Positions 5,151 to 11,303 of a stretch of DNA of 64,000 nucleotides are shown one piece after another. The notes below the pieces were generated by a model, which saw nothing but the letters and a program-made list of their open reading frames with translations, did not search any database and was not told where the DNA came from. The stretch comes from a virus, in the IMG/VR virus record IMGVR_UViG_3300017971_000190, positions 1 to 64,000 of that record; one strand, written 5' to 3'. Made by a program: the position numbers and the translations under genes. Position 1 is the first letter of the stretch, and each line of letters starts with the position of its first letter.

Positions 5151-5246
5151 TTGGCCCCGCTGCACATCCTATCGAGAATAATTACCACAGATGTGTGTAC
5201 ACAAAGATGCTAGGATCTTTATTTGTGGTGGTTATTCTAGGGGCAA
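5151..5246 (+). ncRNA. Long-hairpin RNA (96 nt)
   Basis: TTGGCCCC (5151-5158) pairs with GGGGCAA (5240-5246) with one bulge. An inner helix of AGAATAA+ACCACA (5175-5189) with TGTGGT+TTATTCT (5224-5238) is broken only by a TT/GG internal loop. It lies between tRNA-Ser and the tRNA-like element at 5249. Confidence 0.55.
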
Positions 5247-5248
5247 TT

Positions 5249-5378
5249 GGCAGAGTGGCGAAACGAAAAGAGGCCCATACTAGTTAACCTCTTTCTTTGG
5301 TAAACGCGCGGTAACTCCGTGATTGGTCAATCAGTTAACTGGTTCACTATCTTCCAGGTTCAAATCCTGGCTCTGTCA
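5249..5378 (+). tRNA. tRNA-like element with ~60-nt insertion
   Basis: Acceptor GGCAGAG (5249-5255) pairs with CTCTGTC (5371-5377), and the perfect T-arm CCAGG-TTCAAAT-CCTGG (5354-5370) is in its correct place, discriminator A. The intervening stretch is about 98 nt rather than 41 and contains hairpins AAAGAGG/CCTCTTT, CGG/CCG and GATT-GGTC-AATC. It is far too short for a group I intron. No anticodon can be assigned. Confidence 0.5.
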
Positions 5379-5461
5379 AGATGCTATCGCATACACTGCC
5401 TTCAAAAAGTGTATTGACAAATTAAAAAATGTTGTCACAAGACTACTAGGAGGTATTAATC

Positions 5462-5632
5462 ATGGAAAGACTTATTTATCGCTTTATTCCTAACGTTGAG
5501 ACCTTAATTGAGCAATACGAGTTGGAAGGTTTCGAGGTGCGGGGATACAGTGAGTACAGTTCTGACGGGATTCCTAGGGTGGCTGAGATGGTCAAGTGGG
5601 TTTCTGATAAACCGTCTCAAGAAAAGGAATGA
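5462..5632 (+). CDS. Hypothetical small protein (56 aa)
   Basis: Not recognised. This short soluble protein starts at an ATG preceded by the very strong ribosome binding site AGGAGGT. It lies between a tRNA-like element and tRNA-Pro. A TTGACA box is present at 5414 but no good -10 follows, so it is probably read with the RNA cluster. Confidence 0.75.
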   Translation: MERLIYRFIPNVETLIEQYELEGFEVRGYSEYSSDGIPRVAEMVKWVSDKPSQEKE

Positions 5633-5657
5633 TTTTTGATTTTCTTCTCTTTCTTTT

Positions 5658-5732
5658 CGGGGAATAACTCAGTCTGGTAGAGTGCCTGCTTTGGGAGCAG
5701 GAAGTTCGCAGGTTCGAATCCTGTTTCCCCGA
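5658..5732 (+). tRNA. tRNA-Pro (TGG)
   Basis: Acceptor CGGGGAA/TTCCCCG, D-arm with CTCAGTCTGGTAGAG, anticodon arm CCTGC-TTTGGGA-GCAGG (TGG), T-arm GCAGG-TTCGAAT-CCTGT. C1-G72 is the usual proline identity pair. No encoded CCA. Confidence 0.95.
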
Positions 5733-5735
5733 TTA

Positions 5736-5768
5736 AGTTTATTTTTCAAAGTACACGAAAAATAAACT
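5736..5768. terminator. Perfect 11-bp A/T hairpin
   Basis: AGTTTATTTTT (5736-5746) pairs with AAAAATAAACT (5758-5768). With A-runs on one arm and T-runs on the other it could terminate in either direction, though GC content is very low; it might instead separate tRNA-Pro from the next tRNA-like unit for processing. Confidence 0.45.
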
Positions 5769-5798
5769 ACCTCACTGGTACAGAGGTTAAAGTACTGT

Positions 5799-5959
5799 GG
5801 ACAAGTGTTGTGCAGAGGGTAGCACAGAGAGTAAGCTAACGAAAAGCGAAACCTGCCGTGCGAGAAGAGCAGGTCCACGGTGTAATCGGAATGCCTCTAG
5901 TGTGGTGCACCACAGCTAGTTTTAATGCCAATGAGAGGTTCGATTCCTCTCCTTGTCCA
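5799..5959 (+). tRNA. tRNA-like element with ~85-nt insertion
   Basis: Acceptor GGACAAG (5799-5805) pairs with CTTGTCC (5952-5958). The D-arm GTGC-AGAGGGTA-GCAC is normal and the T-arm GAGAGG-TTCGATT-CCTCTC is correctly placed (6 bp). Between them lie about 105 nt with hairpins ACCTGC/GCAGGT and GTGGTGCACCAC instead of a 17-nt anticodon arm. It may be a tRNA interrupted in the anticodon region or a larger tRNA-like RNA. Confidence 0.5.
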
Positions 5960-5961
5960 AA

Positions 5962-6205
5962 TGTTGGGTTGGTACTTTACCAACGACAACAGCTTTCTTC
6001 GGGAGCCCGGAAGAAAGGCTTAACCAGCGCCAGTGAGCTTCAATGGGTCGTGCACACACCGCGTTGAAGATGACTCTGGGGTAGTAGGAAGGTGCACAGA
6101 ACGGCAAACTAGGCTTTTCCTAGGTTGGCTTCTAGGCACCGATCCCTCCTTCAGTGGTGTGTGGGGCTTGGTTGTTCGTTCACACAGGGCTCAATTTTAA
6201 AAATT
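5962..6205 (+). ncRNA. Structured RNA between tRNA-like unit and gene
   Basis: Hairpins in series: TTGGT/ACCAA (5969-5983), a long GCTTTCTTC/GAAGAAAGGC arm (5992-6019), CTTCAA/TTGAAG (6038-6069), then GGTGC/GCACC (6091-6140) enclosing AACTAGG/CCTAGGTT (6107-6126). The overlapping reading frames here follow the hairpins and lack ribosome binding sites. Unknown function. Confidence 0.5.
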
Positions 6206-6219
6206 ATTAAAGGTGAAAA

Positions 6220-6417
6220 ATGAAGCTAACTAAAAAACAAGAAAAATTGGTAAAAGAGGTTATTGGAGACGGCACCGATTTTCCAAAATTTACAAACGAC
6301 CCTTATGTTAATCACAGAGTAGACATGCTTGTTTGTGACTGTCCACCTTGGGAGGAGTTGAGTAAGGAAGAGCAAGATTTGTATTTTGAGGAAGTAGAAG
6401 CTTCTAAAATGGAATAA
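6220..6417 (+). CDS. Hypothetical acidic protein (65 aa)
   Basis: Not recognised. The first 20 residues are Lys-rich, then the protein becomes acidic with a C-x-C pair in the middle and an EE-rich helical end. The ATG follows AAAGGTGA. It sits between folded RNA and tRNA-Gln (6439). Confidence 0.7.
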   Translation: MKLTKKQEKLVKEVIGDGTDFPKFTNDPYVNHRVDMLVCDCPPWEELSKEEQDLYFEEVEASKME

Positions 6418-6438
6418 TTATTAATAGTATTGTTTCTT

Positions 6439-6510
6439 TGAGGCGTAGGCAAACGGTAAGCCACGAATTTTTGGTGTTCGGCATTGGAGGTTCGAATCCT
6501 CCCGCCTCAA
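6439..6510 (+). tRNA. tRNA-Gln (TTG)
   Basis: Acceptor TGAGGCG/CGCCTCA, D-arm with AAACGG loop, anticodon arm CGAAT-TTTTGGT-GTTCG (TTG), T-arm GGAGG-TTCGAAT-CCTCC. U1-A72 at the end of the acceptor is typical of glutamine tRNAs. Confidence 0.94.
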
Positions 6511-6512
6511 AA

Positions 6513-6662
6513 ATGAAAAAAGAAAAACCTTTGAAGGATTTACTGCCGAATCCATGTTGTTGCAGTTTTCCCATGGAACCATTGAAAGTAACAAAACCAC
6601 TTAGAGAAAAATTGTGGAAGTGTCTCAAGTGTGGTAAGTTGATCTATAAATACAAAAACTAG
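6513..6662 (+). CDS. Small zinc-ribbon protein (49 aa)
   Basis: A CCC triplet at residues 15-17 and a C-x2-CG pair near residue 38 suggest a small zinc-binding protein. The chosen ATG lies 2 nt after the tRNA-Gln discriminator base, with no ribosome binding site; tRNA 3'-end processing would leave an essentially leaderless mRNA. Reading the frame further upstream would run through the tRNA, so this start is preferred. Confidence 0.5.
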   Translation: MKKEKPLKDLLPNPCCCSFPMEPLKVTKPLREKLWKCLKCGKLIYKYKN

Positions 6663-6665
6663 TGC

Positions 6666-6755
6666 GGAGTGTATAGTGTTTAAATGGCAACACGGCTAGT
6701 GGCTAACGGGTCATACCTGCCAGGCAAAAGTGGGTTCAAATCCTGCAACACTCCA
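6666..6755 (+). tRNA. tRNA-like element, 90 nt, anticodon unclear
   Basis: Acceptor GGAGTGT (6666-6672) pairs with ACACTCC (6748-6754). The D-arm GTGTT-TAAATGGC-AACAC and T-arm GTGGG-TTCAAAT-CCTGC are present, but one extra A separates T-stem and acceptor. The middle contains TCATACC and CTGCCAG (possible CAT or GCC anticodons) without a proper 5-bp stem. Confidence 0.45.
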
Positions 6756-6824
6756 TATAATGTTTAGCGAGAGACAAGCAGTTGGGCTCTCGTGGCGACT
6801 TTGTAGAGGGTGTACAATTTTTCT

Positions 6825-6897
6825 GGGCGATTAACTCAGTTGGCAGAGTGCAATCTTTACGCGGTTGAAGTCACAGGTTCAAACCCTGTATCGCCCA
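6825..6897 (+). tRNA. tRNA-Val (TAC)
   Basis: Acceptor GGGCGAT/ATCGCCC, D-arm CTCAGTTGGCAGAG, anticodon arm CAATC-TTTACGC-GGTTG (TAC), T-arm ACAGG-TTCAAAC-CCTGT, discriminator A. A CGAGAG/CTCTCG hairpin lies just upstream (6770-6792). Confidence 0.95.
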
Positions 6898-6905
6898 AAA
6901 AGAAG

Positions 6906-6934
6906 TTGACTTTACCACTACTCTGTGTTAGCCT
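6906..6934 (+). promoter_or_regulatory. sigma70-type promoter for small RNA
   Basis: TTGACT (6906-6911), 17-bp spacer, TAGCCT (6929-6934) preceded by TGT, an extended -10. Transcription would start at about 6941, immediately before a folded, terminator-ended RNA with no ORF. Confidence 0.6.
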
Positions 6935-6940
6935 TTTCTT

Positions 6941-7053
6941 AATCCGTGAGAGATCAGGCTCAACTGCTCTCACGGGGTTGTCAACGGGGTGGGCCAATCC
7001 CCTGACGGCGGGAGCTGCGTTTCCTTTTGGAAGCAGTCTCCCGTTTTAATTTT
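6941..7053 (+). ncRNA. Stand-alone small RNA (~110 nt)
   Basis: Between its own promoter (6906) and terminator (7009-7053) lie a hairpin CCGTGAGAG/CTCTCACGG and a GGGG/CCCC arm. No start codon with a ribosome binding site is inside. This is the best-delimited small RNA of the region. It lies upstream of the gene at 7073 and could instead be an attenuated leader of that gene. Confidence 0.6.
7009..7053 (+). terminator. Intrinsic terminator
   Basis: CGGGAGCTGC (7009-7018) pairs with GCAG-t-CTCCCG (7033-7043), followed by TTTTAATTTT. It closes the small RNA and separates the RNA region from the following gene block. Confidence 0.8.
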
Positions 7054-7072
7054 AGAAAGGAAACAAAGCACC

Positions 7073-7273
7073 ATGGTAGAAGAAAAAGAAACCTACGAAG
7101 CTATCAATTTTGGTTGGGACGGTGATGATTTTGTAACCGAAGATGTTACAGGCAAAATTCGTCGCTATCACGGTGCCAAAATTACCGACGTTAAGCGAGA
7201 GTGTTCTGTGGAAGTTCAAGACGGTAAAGTGATTGGACACTTTTCGTTTCAATTACCGAAAAAGAAAGGCTAA
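7073..7273 (+). CDS. Hypothetical protein (66 aa)
   Basis: Not recognised. It is a small acidic protein rich in beta-forming residues, ending in a basic KKKG tail. The ATG follows GAAAGGAAACA; longer upstream frames cross the terminator and are rejected. It ends 4 bp before the next gene, suggesting one operon. Confidence 0.7.
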   Translation: MVEEKETYEAINFGWDGDDFVTEDVTGKIRRYHGAKITDVKRECSVEVQDGKVIGHFSFQLPKKKG

Positions 7274-7277
7274 GAGA

Positions 7278-7565
7278 ATGACTATGGTAAAAGAACACGA
7301 ACTTAAGTATGGGGTAGATGGTTGCCTCTTAACCTGGCAAAACCCTTTTCCTGAAGAAGTAACCTGTGCTTGTTGTGGAAAAGAAGGTGCACGTTTAGCT
7401 TTTGTTCTACAAGAATCAGGCAAAAAGGAGCACGCTTGTAATTTATATCAAAACGATCCGGATGGAGAGGGATTTTGGGTGCACGATTCAGCTGCTTTTG
7501 CAGTTTATTTGTGCAGAGATATTAATTGCCCTGAAAAAGCTACCGCTAAGTGGAATCAAGCTTAA
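7278..7565 (+). CDS. Cys-rich zinc-binding hypothetical protein (95 aa)
   Basis: It contains a C30-x-C32-C33 cluster and C79/C84 near the end, spaced as a split zinc site. No known domain. The start at 7278 is chosen because the longer frame overlaps the preceding gene; a second ATG follows 2 codons later. It ends 9 bp before tRNA-Lys. Confidence 0.7.
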   Translation: MTMVKEHELKYGVDGCLLTWQNPFPEEVTCACCGKEGARLAFVLQESGKKEHACNLYQNDPDGEGFWVHDSAAFAVYLCRDINCPEKATAKWNQA

Positions 7566-7574
7566 AATATTTTT

Positions 7575-7647
7575 GGGTCCTTAGCTCAGCTGGTAGAGCA
7601 CCGGACTTTTAATCCGTAGGTCTTCGGTTCAAACCCGAAAGGACTCA
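7575..7647 (+). tRNA. tRNA-Lys (TTT)
   Basis: Acceptor GGGTCCT/AGGACTC with one wobble, D-arm GCTC/GAGC, anticodon arm CGGAC-TTTTAAT-CCG.. (TTT), T-arm TCGGG-like TTCGG-TTCAAAC-CCGAA. Canonical 73 nt. It directly precedes the RNA ligase gene, which may repair cleaved tRNAs. Confidence 0.95.
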
Positions 7648-7762
7648 TTAGTTCACCCATCAGAATAGTAAGTTTTAAGGAGAAAGATCATGAAGAAGAT
7701 TGTGCCTTCAAATTGTTGTAAACAGAATCAAGTATTTAAACTTAAACGAAAGAAGAACTGTT

Positions 7763-8377
7763 TTGAAAACATACCCAAGTATGGTTTATCCTCCCTTTGG
7801 AGGATTGAAGGAGTACCTTCACACCTTTGCTAAGTTGGACGGCAGCAATCTCAGATTTGAATGGAGCAAGAAAAAAGGTTGGTACAAAGTTGGAACCCGG
7901 CATCGTCTTGTAGACGAAAGTGATTCTATTTTTGGAAAAGCTCCCCTTATTTTTCAAGAAACTTTGGCTGACCAGTGCGAGAAAATTTGTAGAGATAATC
8001 GTTGGCAGAGAGCTGTGATTTTCTGCGAGTACTATGGACCACAAAGCTTTGCTGGCCTGCATGAAATTGGAGGTACGATGACGCTAACGGTTATAGACGT
8101 AGCTCCTTACAAAAAAGGCATTTTACCACCTACTGATTTTCTAAAACTGTTTGGAGAATTAGGGCCGCATTACCTGGGATACTTGAAGTGGAATTTTAAT
8201 TTCATAAATCGAGTTCATCAGGGTTTAGAGCCTGAAGCTAGTTTTGAAGGAGTAGTTGGTAAAGCTAAAGGGAAAGGAAATACACTACTTCTCTACAAAA
8301 CCAAAACTCAAGCCTGGAAAGATGAAGTTAAAAAACGATACAGTAAGAAGGAAGCAGAAAAAATAATTCATAGCTAA
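7763..8377 (+). CDS. RNA ligase (nucleotidyltransferase superfamily)
   Basis: The N-terminus has a YPSM motif and then KLDGSN, the motif I nucleophile (K24), followed by a CEYYG element, EGVVGK (motif IV) and a KTK motif V, as in T4 Rnl2-type ATP-dependent RNA ligases. Such enzymes reseal broken RNA, classically tRNAs cut by host anticodon nucleases, and this gene follows tRNA-Lys. I prefer the TTG at 7763; a GTG at 7700 would add 21 unlike residues. A better ribosome binding site serves an ATG at 7690 in another frame (47 codons), so an initiation oddity or frameshift is possible. Confidence 0.85.
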   Translation: MKTYPSMVYPPFGGLKEYLHTFAKLDGSNLRFEWSKKKGWYKVGTRHRLVDESDSIFGKAPLIFQETLADQCEKICRDNRWQRAVIFCEYYGPQSFAGLHEIGGTMTLTVIDVAPYKKGILPPTDFLKLFGELGPHYLGYLKWNFNFINRVHQGLEPEASFEGVVGKAKGKGNTLLLYKTKTQAWKDEVKKRYSKKEAEKIIHS

Positions 8378-8414
8378 GGTAAACATCGATTAACTTTTCA
8401 GAAAGGAAAGCCCT

Positions 8415-8651
8415 ATGTCTATTGTGCGCAAAGCCACTGTTAAGGGTGAAGTGGAAACACCCGCGTGTGAAAAGTGTGGAGAACCCCTAAAGCTGGGTAC
8501 ACGAAAACCCGTTTTTAACCCTTTTCACGAGGGAGCCAAAAAACTAGGCAACGGGTTAATTTGTGAGACCCCCGTTGCTCATGATTATTGGTTTTCCCCT
8601 TGTTCGCATTGCACACCTCCTCATGTAGTAATTAGAAAATTGGTATGCTGA
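8415..8651 (+). CDS. Zinc-ribbon hypothetical protein (78 aa)
   Basis: C18-x2-C21 and C63-x2-C66 form a long-loop zinc ribbon, with an H-rich stretch around the second pair. Family not recognised. The ATG follows AGAAAGGAAAG. Next gene starts 1 bp after the stop. Confidence 0.75.
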   Translation: MSIVRKATVKGEVETPACEKCGEPLKLGTRKPVFNPFHEGAKKLGNGLICETPVAHDYWFSPCSHCTPPHVVIRKLVC

Positions 8652-8652
8652 T

Positions 8653-8946
8653 TTGTCTTCCCGCCGCACCACCAAAAAAGAAAAACATCAGGCCATTTTT
8701 CTTGGTCTCTACACCAATGAAACTGGTTCTGATGTTGTCTACGTTTGGGAAGTTTGTAACGATCTCAAACCTGTTAAAGATTTTGCTGTTTGCTACACCC
8801 CTATTGTTAAAAATGGTAAGATGCTTCGTGGTACTTTTGAACGCATAGCTGATTGGAAAGGGTTTCCTTATTACGGCGGTCAGGAAGAATTTCTAAAACA
8901 TTTTCCTCATAGAGTGGAAAAAATTAAAATAGAGTTTGAGGAGTAG
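8653..8946 (+). CDS. GLYT-domain hypothetical protein (97 aa)
   Basis: A TTG start with no strong ribosome binding site, coupled to the preceding stop. The protein consists of one copy of a module beginning GLYTNE and ending FPHRVEKIKIEFEE. The same module occurs twice in the protein at 10125. Its function is unknown; the conserved pattern suggests a compact beta domain. Confidence 0.7.
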   Translation: MSSRRTTKKEKHQAIFLGLYTNETGSDVVYVWEVCNDLKPVKDFAVCYTPIVKNGKMLRGTFERIADWKGFPYYGGQEEFLKHFPHRVEKIKIEFEE

Positions 8947-8951
8947 TTGTT

Positions 8952-9395
8952 TTGGCTCATCAATTAAATTGGCCTAGTATCAAGTATTTTCTTAAAGATT
9001 ACCTACTAGCTTTGGTCTACGAAGACTACAAACGGTGGCCTTATTGTTGTCAGGGTTTTCTTAAAAAAGAAAGCTACAGTGACTTTTTTTCTGGATTCAA
9101 GACTATTCTAACTAAAGGCTACGTGCCTTATGAAATTAGTGATCTTTGTGATCATCTTGCTCCTTTAATTCTTCCACGTCTCCAACGATTCAGAAAAGTT
9201 GTCTACAGTCATCCGGCTGATATGACTTTCGAAGAGTGGGAAGAAAAATTGGACAAAATGCTCTTTTCTTTTCAATTTGTTGTAGATAGAAGAGGCGATG
9301 ATGTTGGAGCTGACGACGAGAGTACGGCTACGCACAGTCAAGTAGAAGAAGGTTTTCAACTTTTTGGTGCTTATTTTCGCCACCTTTGGCTTTGA
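8952..9395 (+). CDS. Hypothetical protein (147 aa)
   Basis: TTG start 5 bp after the previous stop. It is rich in aromatic residues and predicted alpha-helical, with a conserved-looking block MTFEEWEEKLDKML around residue 96 that I have seen in small uncharacterised phage proteins; no function is known. Its C-terminus overlaps no gene, and a promoter follows at 9404. Confidence 0.7.
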   Translation: MAHQLNWPSIKYFLKDYLLALVYEDYKRWPYCCQGFLKKESYSDFFSGFKTILTKGYVPYEISDLCDHLAPLILPRLQRFRKVVYSHPADMTFEEWEEKLDKMLFSFQFVVDRRGDDVGADDESTATHSQVEEGFQLFGAYFRHLWL

Positions 9396-9403
9396 AAAAG
9401 TTG

Positions 9404-9432
9404 TTGACAACTTGTTAGCACTGTGTAATACT
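9404..9432 (+). promoter_or_regulatory. sigma70-type promoter
   Basis: TTGACA (9404-9409) with TAATAC at 9426-9431 (16-bp spacer) preceded by TGTG. It lies in the 47-bp gap upstream of the gene at 9443; transcription would begin very near that ATG, giving a short or absent leader. Confidence 0.65.
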
Positions 9433-9442
9433 ACTTTTTGTC

Positions 9443-9652
9443 ATGCCATTTTTGTACAAAGTCTCCTACCGTGGTGAGAGAAAGCTGGTAGAAGCCAATT
9501 TTCCTCACCAAGCTTTGAAAAAAGCCTTTCCTGGTTTTAAATTTGAAGCAGGTCTTAGGACCAATGCAGCTCCTCTTACCTTCGTTTATAGTGGACGCAC
9601 TGAAGAAGAGGGCCATGCTGTAGTAGAAGAGCAAGAGGAGTGGTTAACGTGA
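9443..9652 (+). CDS. Hypothetical protein (69 aa)
   Basis: Not recognised. Small, basic at the N-terminus and acidic at the C-terminus. The ATG is about 10 nt beyond the -10 box of the 9404 promoter, so the mRNA may be nearly leaderless. Its end overlaps the start of the following gene by 4 bp. Confidence 0.7.
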   Translation: MPFLYKVSYRGERKLVEANFPHQALKKAFPGFKFEAGLRTNAAPLTFVYSGRTEEEGHAVVEEQEEWLT

Positions 9653-9903
9653 GTAGGGTAGAAGTCAAAGGAAATGGTCGGTACAGTATGGCCTTTGGTG
9701 TTGACCTCTTTCCCTCCATTGGGGCCTTTGTTCAGGTGTGGGACCATACAAAGTACGACATGCCTGACGGCGACAACCTTGTTGAAGAACACGACCGGAG
9801 CACTACGGGTGGATTTAATCTCACTGAAGAGTTTGTAATTCAACTGGCTCGCCGGTACGATATTGATCTAGACCCCAGAGAAGTGTGGGAAGTTTTTGAC
9901 TAA
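9649..9903 (+). CDS. Hypothetical protein (84 aa)
   Basis: The GTG at 9649 is chosen because AGAGGAG lies about 9 nt upstream; a GTG at 9640 would sit on top of that site. Acidic soluble protein with no recognised motif. Overlap with both neighbours suggests translational coupling. Confidence 0.65.
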   Translation: MSRVEVKGNGRYSMAFGVDLFPSIGAFVQVWDHTKYDMPDGDNLVEEHDRSTTGGFNLTEEFVIQLARRYDIDLDPREVWEVFD

Positions 9904-10099
9904 ACGAGAAAAAATCATAAGGGGCCTTATTAGAGATAGTACCGATTGGGCTGTCCATCATATTTTGGAGCTGGAAAAAGAAAATGCAGCTCTTCGTGAG
10001 GAAATTGAAGAGTTGGAAGATAGATGTGATTGGACTGATACACACGGTCAAAAGTGTGACTGTATAGAATGCAAAGTACCAGGAGCTGACGAGCTTTAA
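9896..10099 (+). CDS. Coiled-coil protein with Cys cluster (67 aa)
   Basis: TTG start overlapping the previous gene. Residues 22-45 are a Glu/Leu-rich coiled coil; a later C-x-C-x2-C cluster could bind a metal. No family recognised; probably a small dimeric protein. Confidence 0.65.
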   Translation: MTKREKIIRGLIRDSTDWAVHHILELEKENAALREEIEELEDRCDWTDTHGQKCDCIECKVPGADEL

Positions 10100-10124
10100 C
10101 CAAATTTCAAGGAGAACAAACCTT

Positions 10125-10562
10125 ATGAGAAATTCAATTGCCAAAGGGCTTTATACCAACAACAGTGGGAGGCAAACTGTTTATCTTTTCGATTCTTGGC
10201 AAGACAACTGGTTAAACCCTCCTAAATTTACTGTGGATTACGAGGACGTTAAAACTGGAGACCAAGAAGAAATTCCTCTTGATCTATTTAAAATACGTTT
10301 TCCTCATAAAATTGACAAAATAGAAGTACAGTTCAAAGATGTGAATAAAAAATTCGACTGTGAAGCTAAGCCCTCTTTTGGTCTTTACACTGATCACAGG
10401 GGCAGAAGTGTGGTTTACGTTTATGATGTTTGGGGTACCAAGTACAGAAACGGTGTTGAGTACGCCAACGTCAAAAATAATGAGAGAATAGATTTATCGT
10501 GGGAAGAGTTCAACAAGAAGTACCCTCACAAGGTGGAAAAAGTTCTGATTGAGTTCAAGTAA
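10125..10562 (+). CDS. Two-copy GLYT-domain protein (145 aa)
   Basis: Residues 8-67 and 84-145 are two copies of the module seen once at 8653: GLYTNN/GLYTDH, then VYLFDSW/VYVYDVW, then FPHKIDKIEVQFK/YPHKVEKVLIEFK. This internal duplication of an undescribed domain is clear in the sequence. ATG follows AAGGAGAACA. No function can be inferred beyond a likely small beta domain. A structured RNA follows the stop. Confidence 0.8.
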   Translation: MRNSIAKGLYTNNSGRQTVYLFDSWQDNWLNPPKFTVDYEDVKTGDQEEIPLDLFKIRFPHKIDKIEVQFKDVNKKFDCEAKPSFGLYTDHRGRSVVYVYDVWGTKYRNGVEYANVKNNERIDLSWEEFNKKYPHKVEKVLIEFK

Positions 10563-10740
10563 CTCAGTCGGAGGGTCGTGCACGGCTGGCCCTTAGCGCA
10601 ATCTGAGTTAAGAAAATGGGCTGCCAGATGACATCGCTCATGAGACTGATCCTCTCGAAACCCCCGTTTTCTTGTAATAATTTTCTACGGCAGTGATCCC
10701 GGTTGTCTCAGACCCTGCAATCCGTGTGTTTTAAGATGCC
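10561..10740 (+). ncRNA. Structured RNA, ~180 nt
   Basis: AACTCAG (10561-10567) pairs with CTGAGTT (10603-10609), then AAGAAAA+GGG (10610-10620) with CCC+TTTTCTT (10661-10673), with a possible long-range GAGAC/GTCTC. There is no ORF between the genes at 10562 and 10746. It resembles the 160-170-nt RNAs of the tRNA region in size. It may be an independent RNA or the leader of the next gene. Confidence 0.5.
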
Positions 10741-10745
10741 CTCTC

Positions 10746-11033
10746 ATGCTGACTAAATTGCTATCTAAACTTGGAATTTCCTACAGTTTTAATTTTGAAA
10801 CTGAAGAAAGTAGACGAGAAGAACACGCTATTTTGCGAGCTTGGGAAAGATTTAGTATCAGACTAACTCCCTCTGACCTGGAAACAATCACTGCACAGCT
10901 TAAAAAAGAGAACCCTAAACCCATCAAAAATAAAAGCAGAAACAGAAGTGTATACGAGATTACTTATTTTGGTGTGCCGATGAAGGTACTCTGCAACAAC
11001 ACTTCTAAATTGATTTACACTTTTTTAAGGTGA
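10746..11033 (+). CDS. Hypothetical protein (95 aa)
   Basis: Not recognised. Basic, with a region rich in Lys/Asn/Arg in the second half. The ATG lacks a clear ribosome binding site and directly follows folded RNA, so its translation may be controlled by that structure (inference). Confidence 0.6.
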   Translation: MLTKLLSKLGISYSFNFETEESRREEHAILRAWERFSIRLTPSDLETITAQLKKENPKPIKNKSRNRSVYEITYFGVPMKVLCNNTSKLIYTFLR

Positions 11034-11037
11034 AGAG

Positions 11038-11238
11038 ATGGATGCAGATAAAACCAGCATATGTCATATCGAGTACGATGACGAAACCAACTCTTGGGTT
11101 TGTATTCATTGTAAAGATAAGTTTACAGAAGTTAGAAAGCCTCCCAAAACTACAGCGTTAGATATAGCTGTTCCTCTACTTGGAGCTGCTGCTGCTTTTT
11201 TCTTGATAATTGTAGTCCCAATTATCAGATTTAGATAA
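11038..11238 (+). CDS. Tail-anchored zinc/membrane protein (66 aa)
   Basis: The N-terminal half has C9 and a C22-x2-C25 pair (CIHCK); the C-terminal end is one strongly hydrophobic segment (about residues 44-63, LGAAAAFFLIIVV) followed by RFR. This predicts a protein with its Cys domain inside the cytoplasm and a C-terminal membrane anchor. ATG after GGTGAAGAG. Confidence 0.7.
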   Translation: MDADKTSICHIEYDDETNSWVCIHCKDKFTEVRKPPKTTALDIAVPLLGAAAAFFLIIVVPIIRFR

Positions 11239-11247
11239 TTTTTAAAG

Positions 11248-11276
11248 TTGACAACGCAAAGAAAATCTGCTAAATT
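11248..11276 (+). promoter_or_regulatory. sigma70-type promoter
   Basis: TTGACA (11248-11253), 17-bp spacer, TAAATT (11271-11276) preceded by TGC (extended -10). It drives the pair at 11304/11575, including the ADP-ribosyltransferase. Confidence 0.75.
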
Positions 11277-11303
11277 TTAGAAATCGAAAGGAAAGTGTGA
11301 CCC

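Noticed and set aside
5249-5378. Group I intron in a tRNA
   Set aside because: The insertion is far too short and lacks the P, Q, R and S core elements.
5858-6067. 69-codon ORF on the + strand
   Set aside because: It lies across the tRNA-like element and following hairpins and has no start signal.
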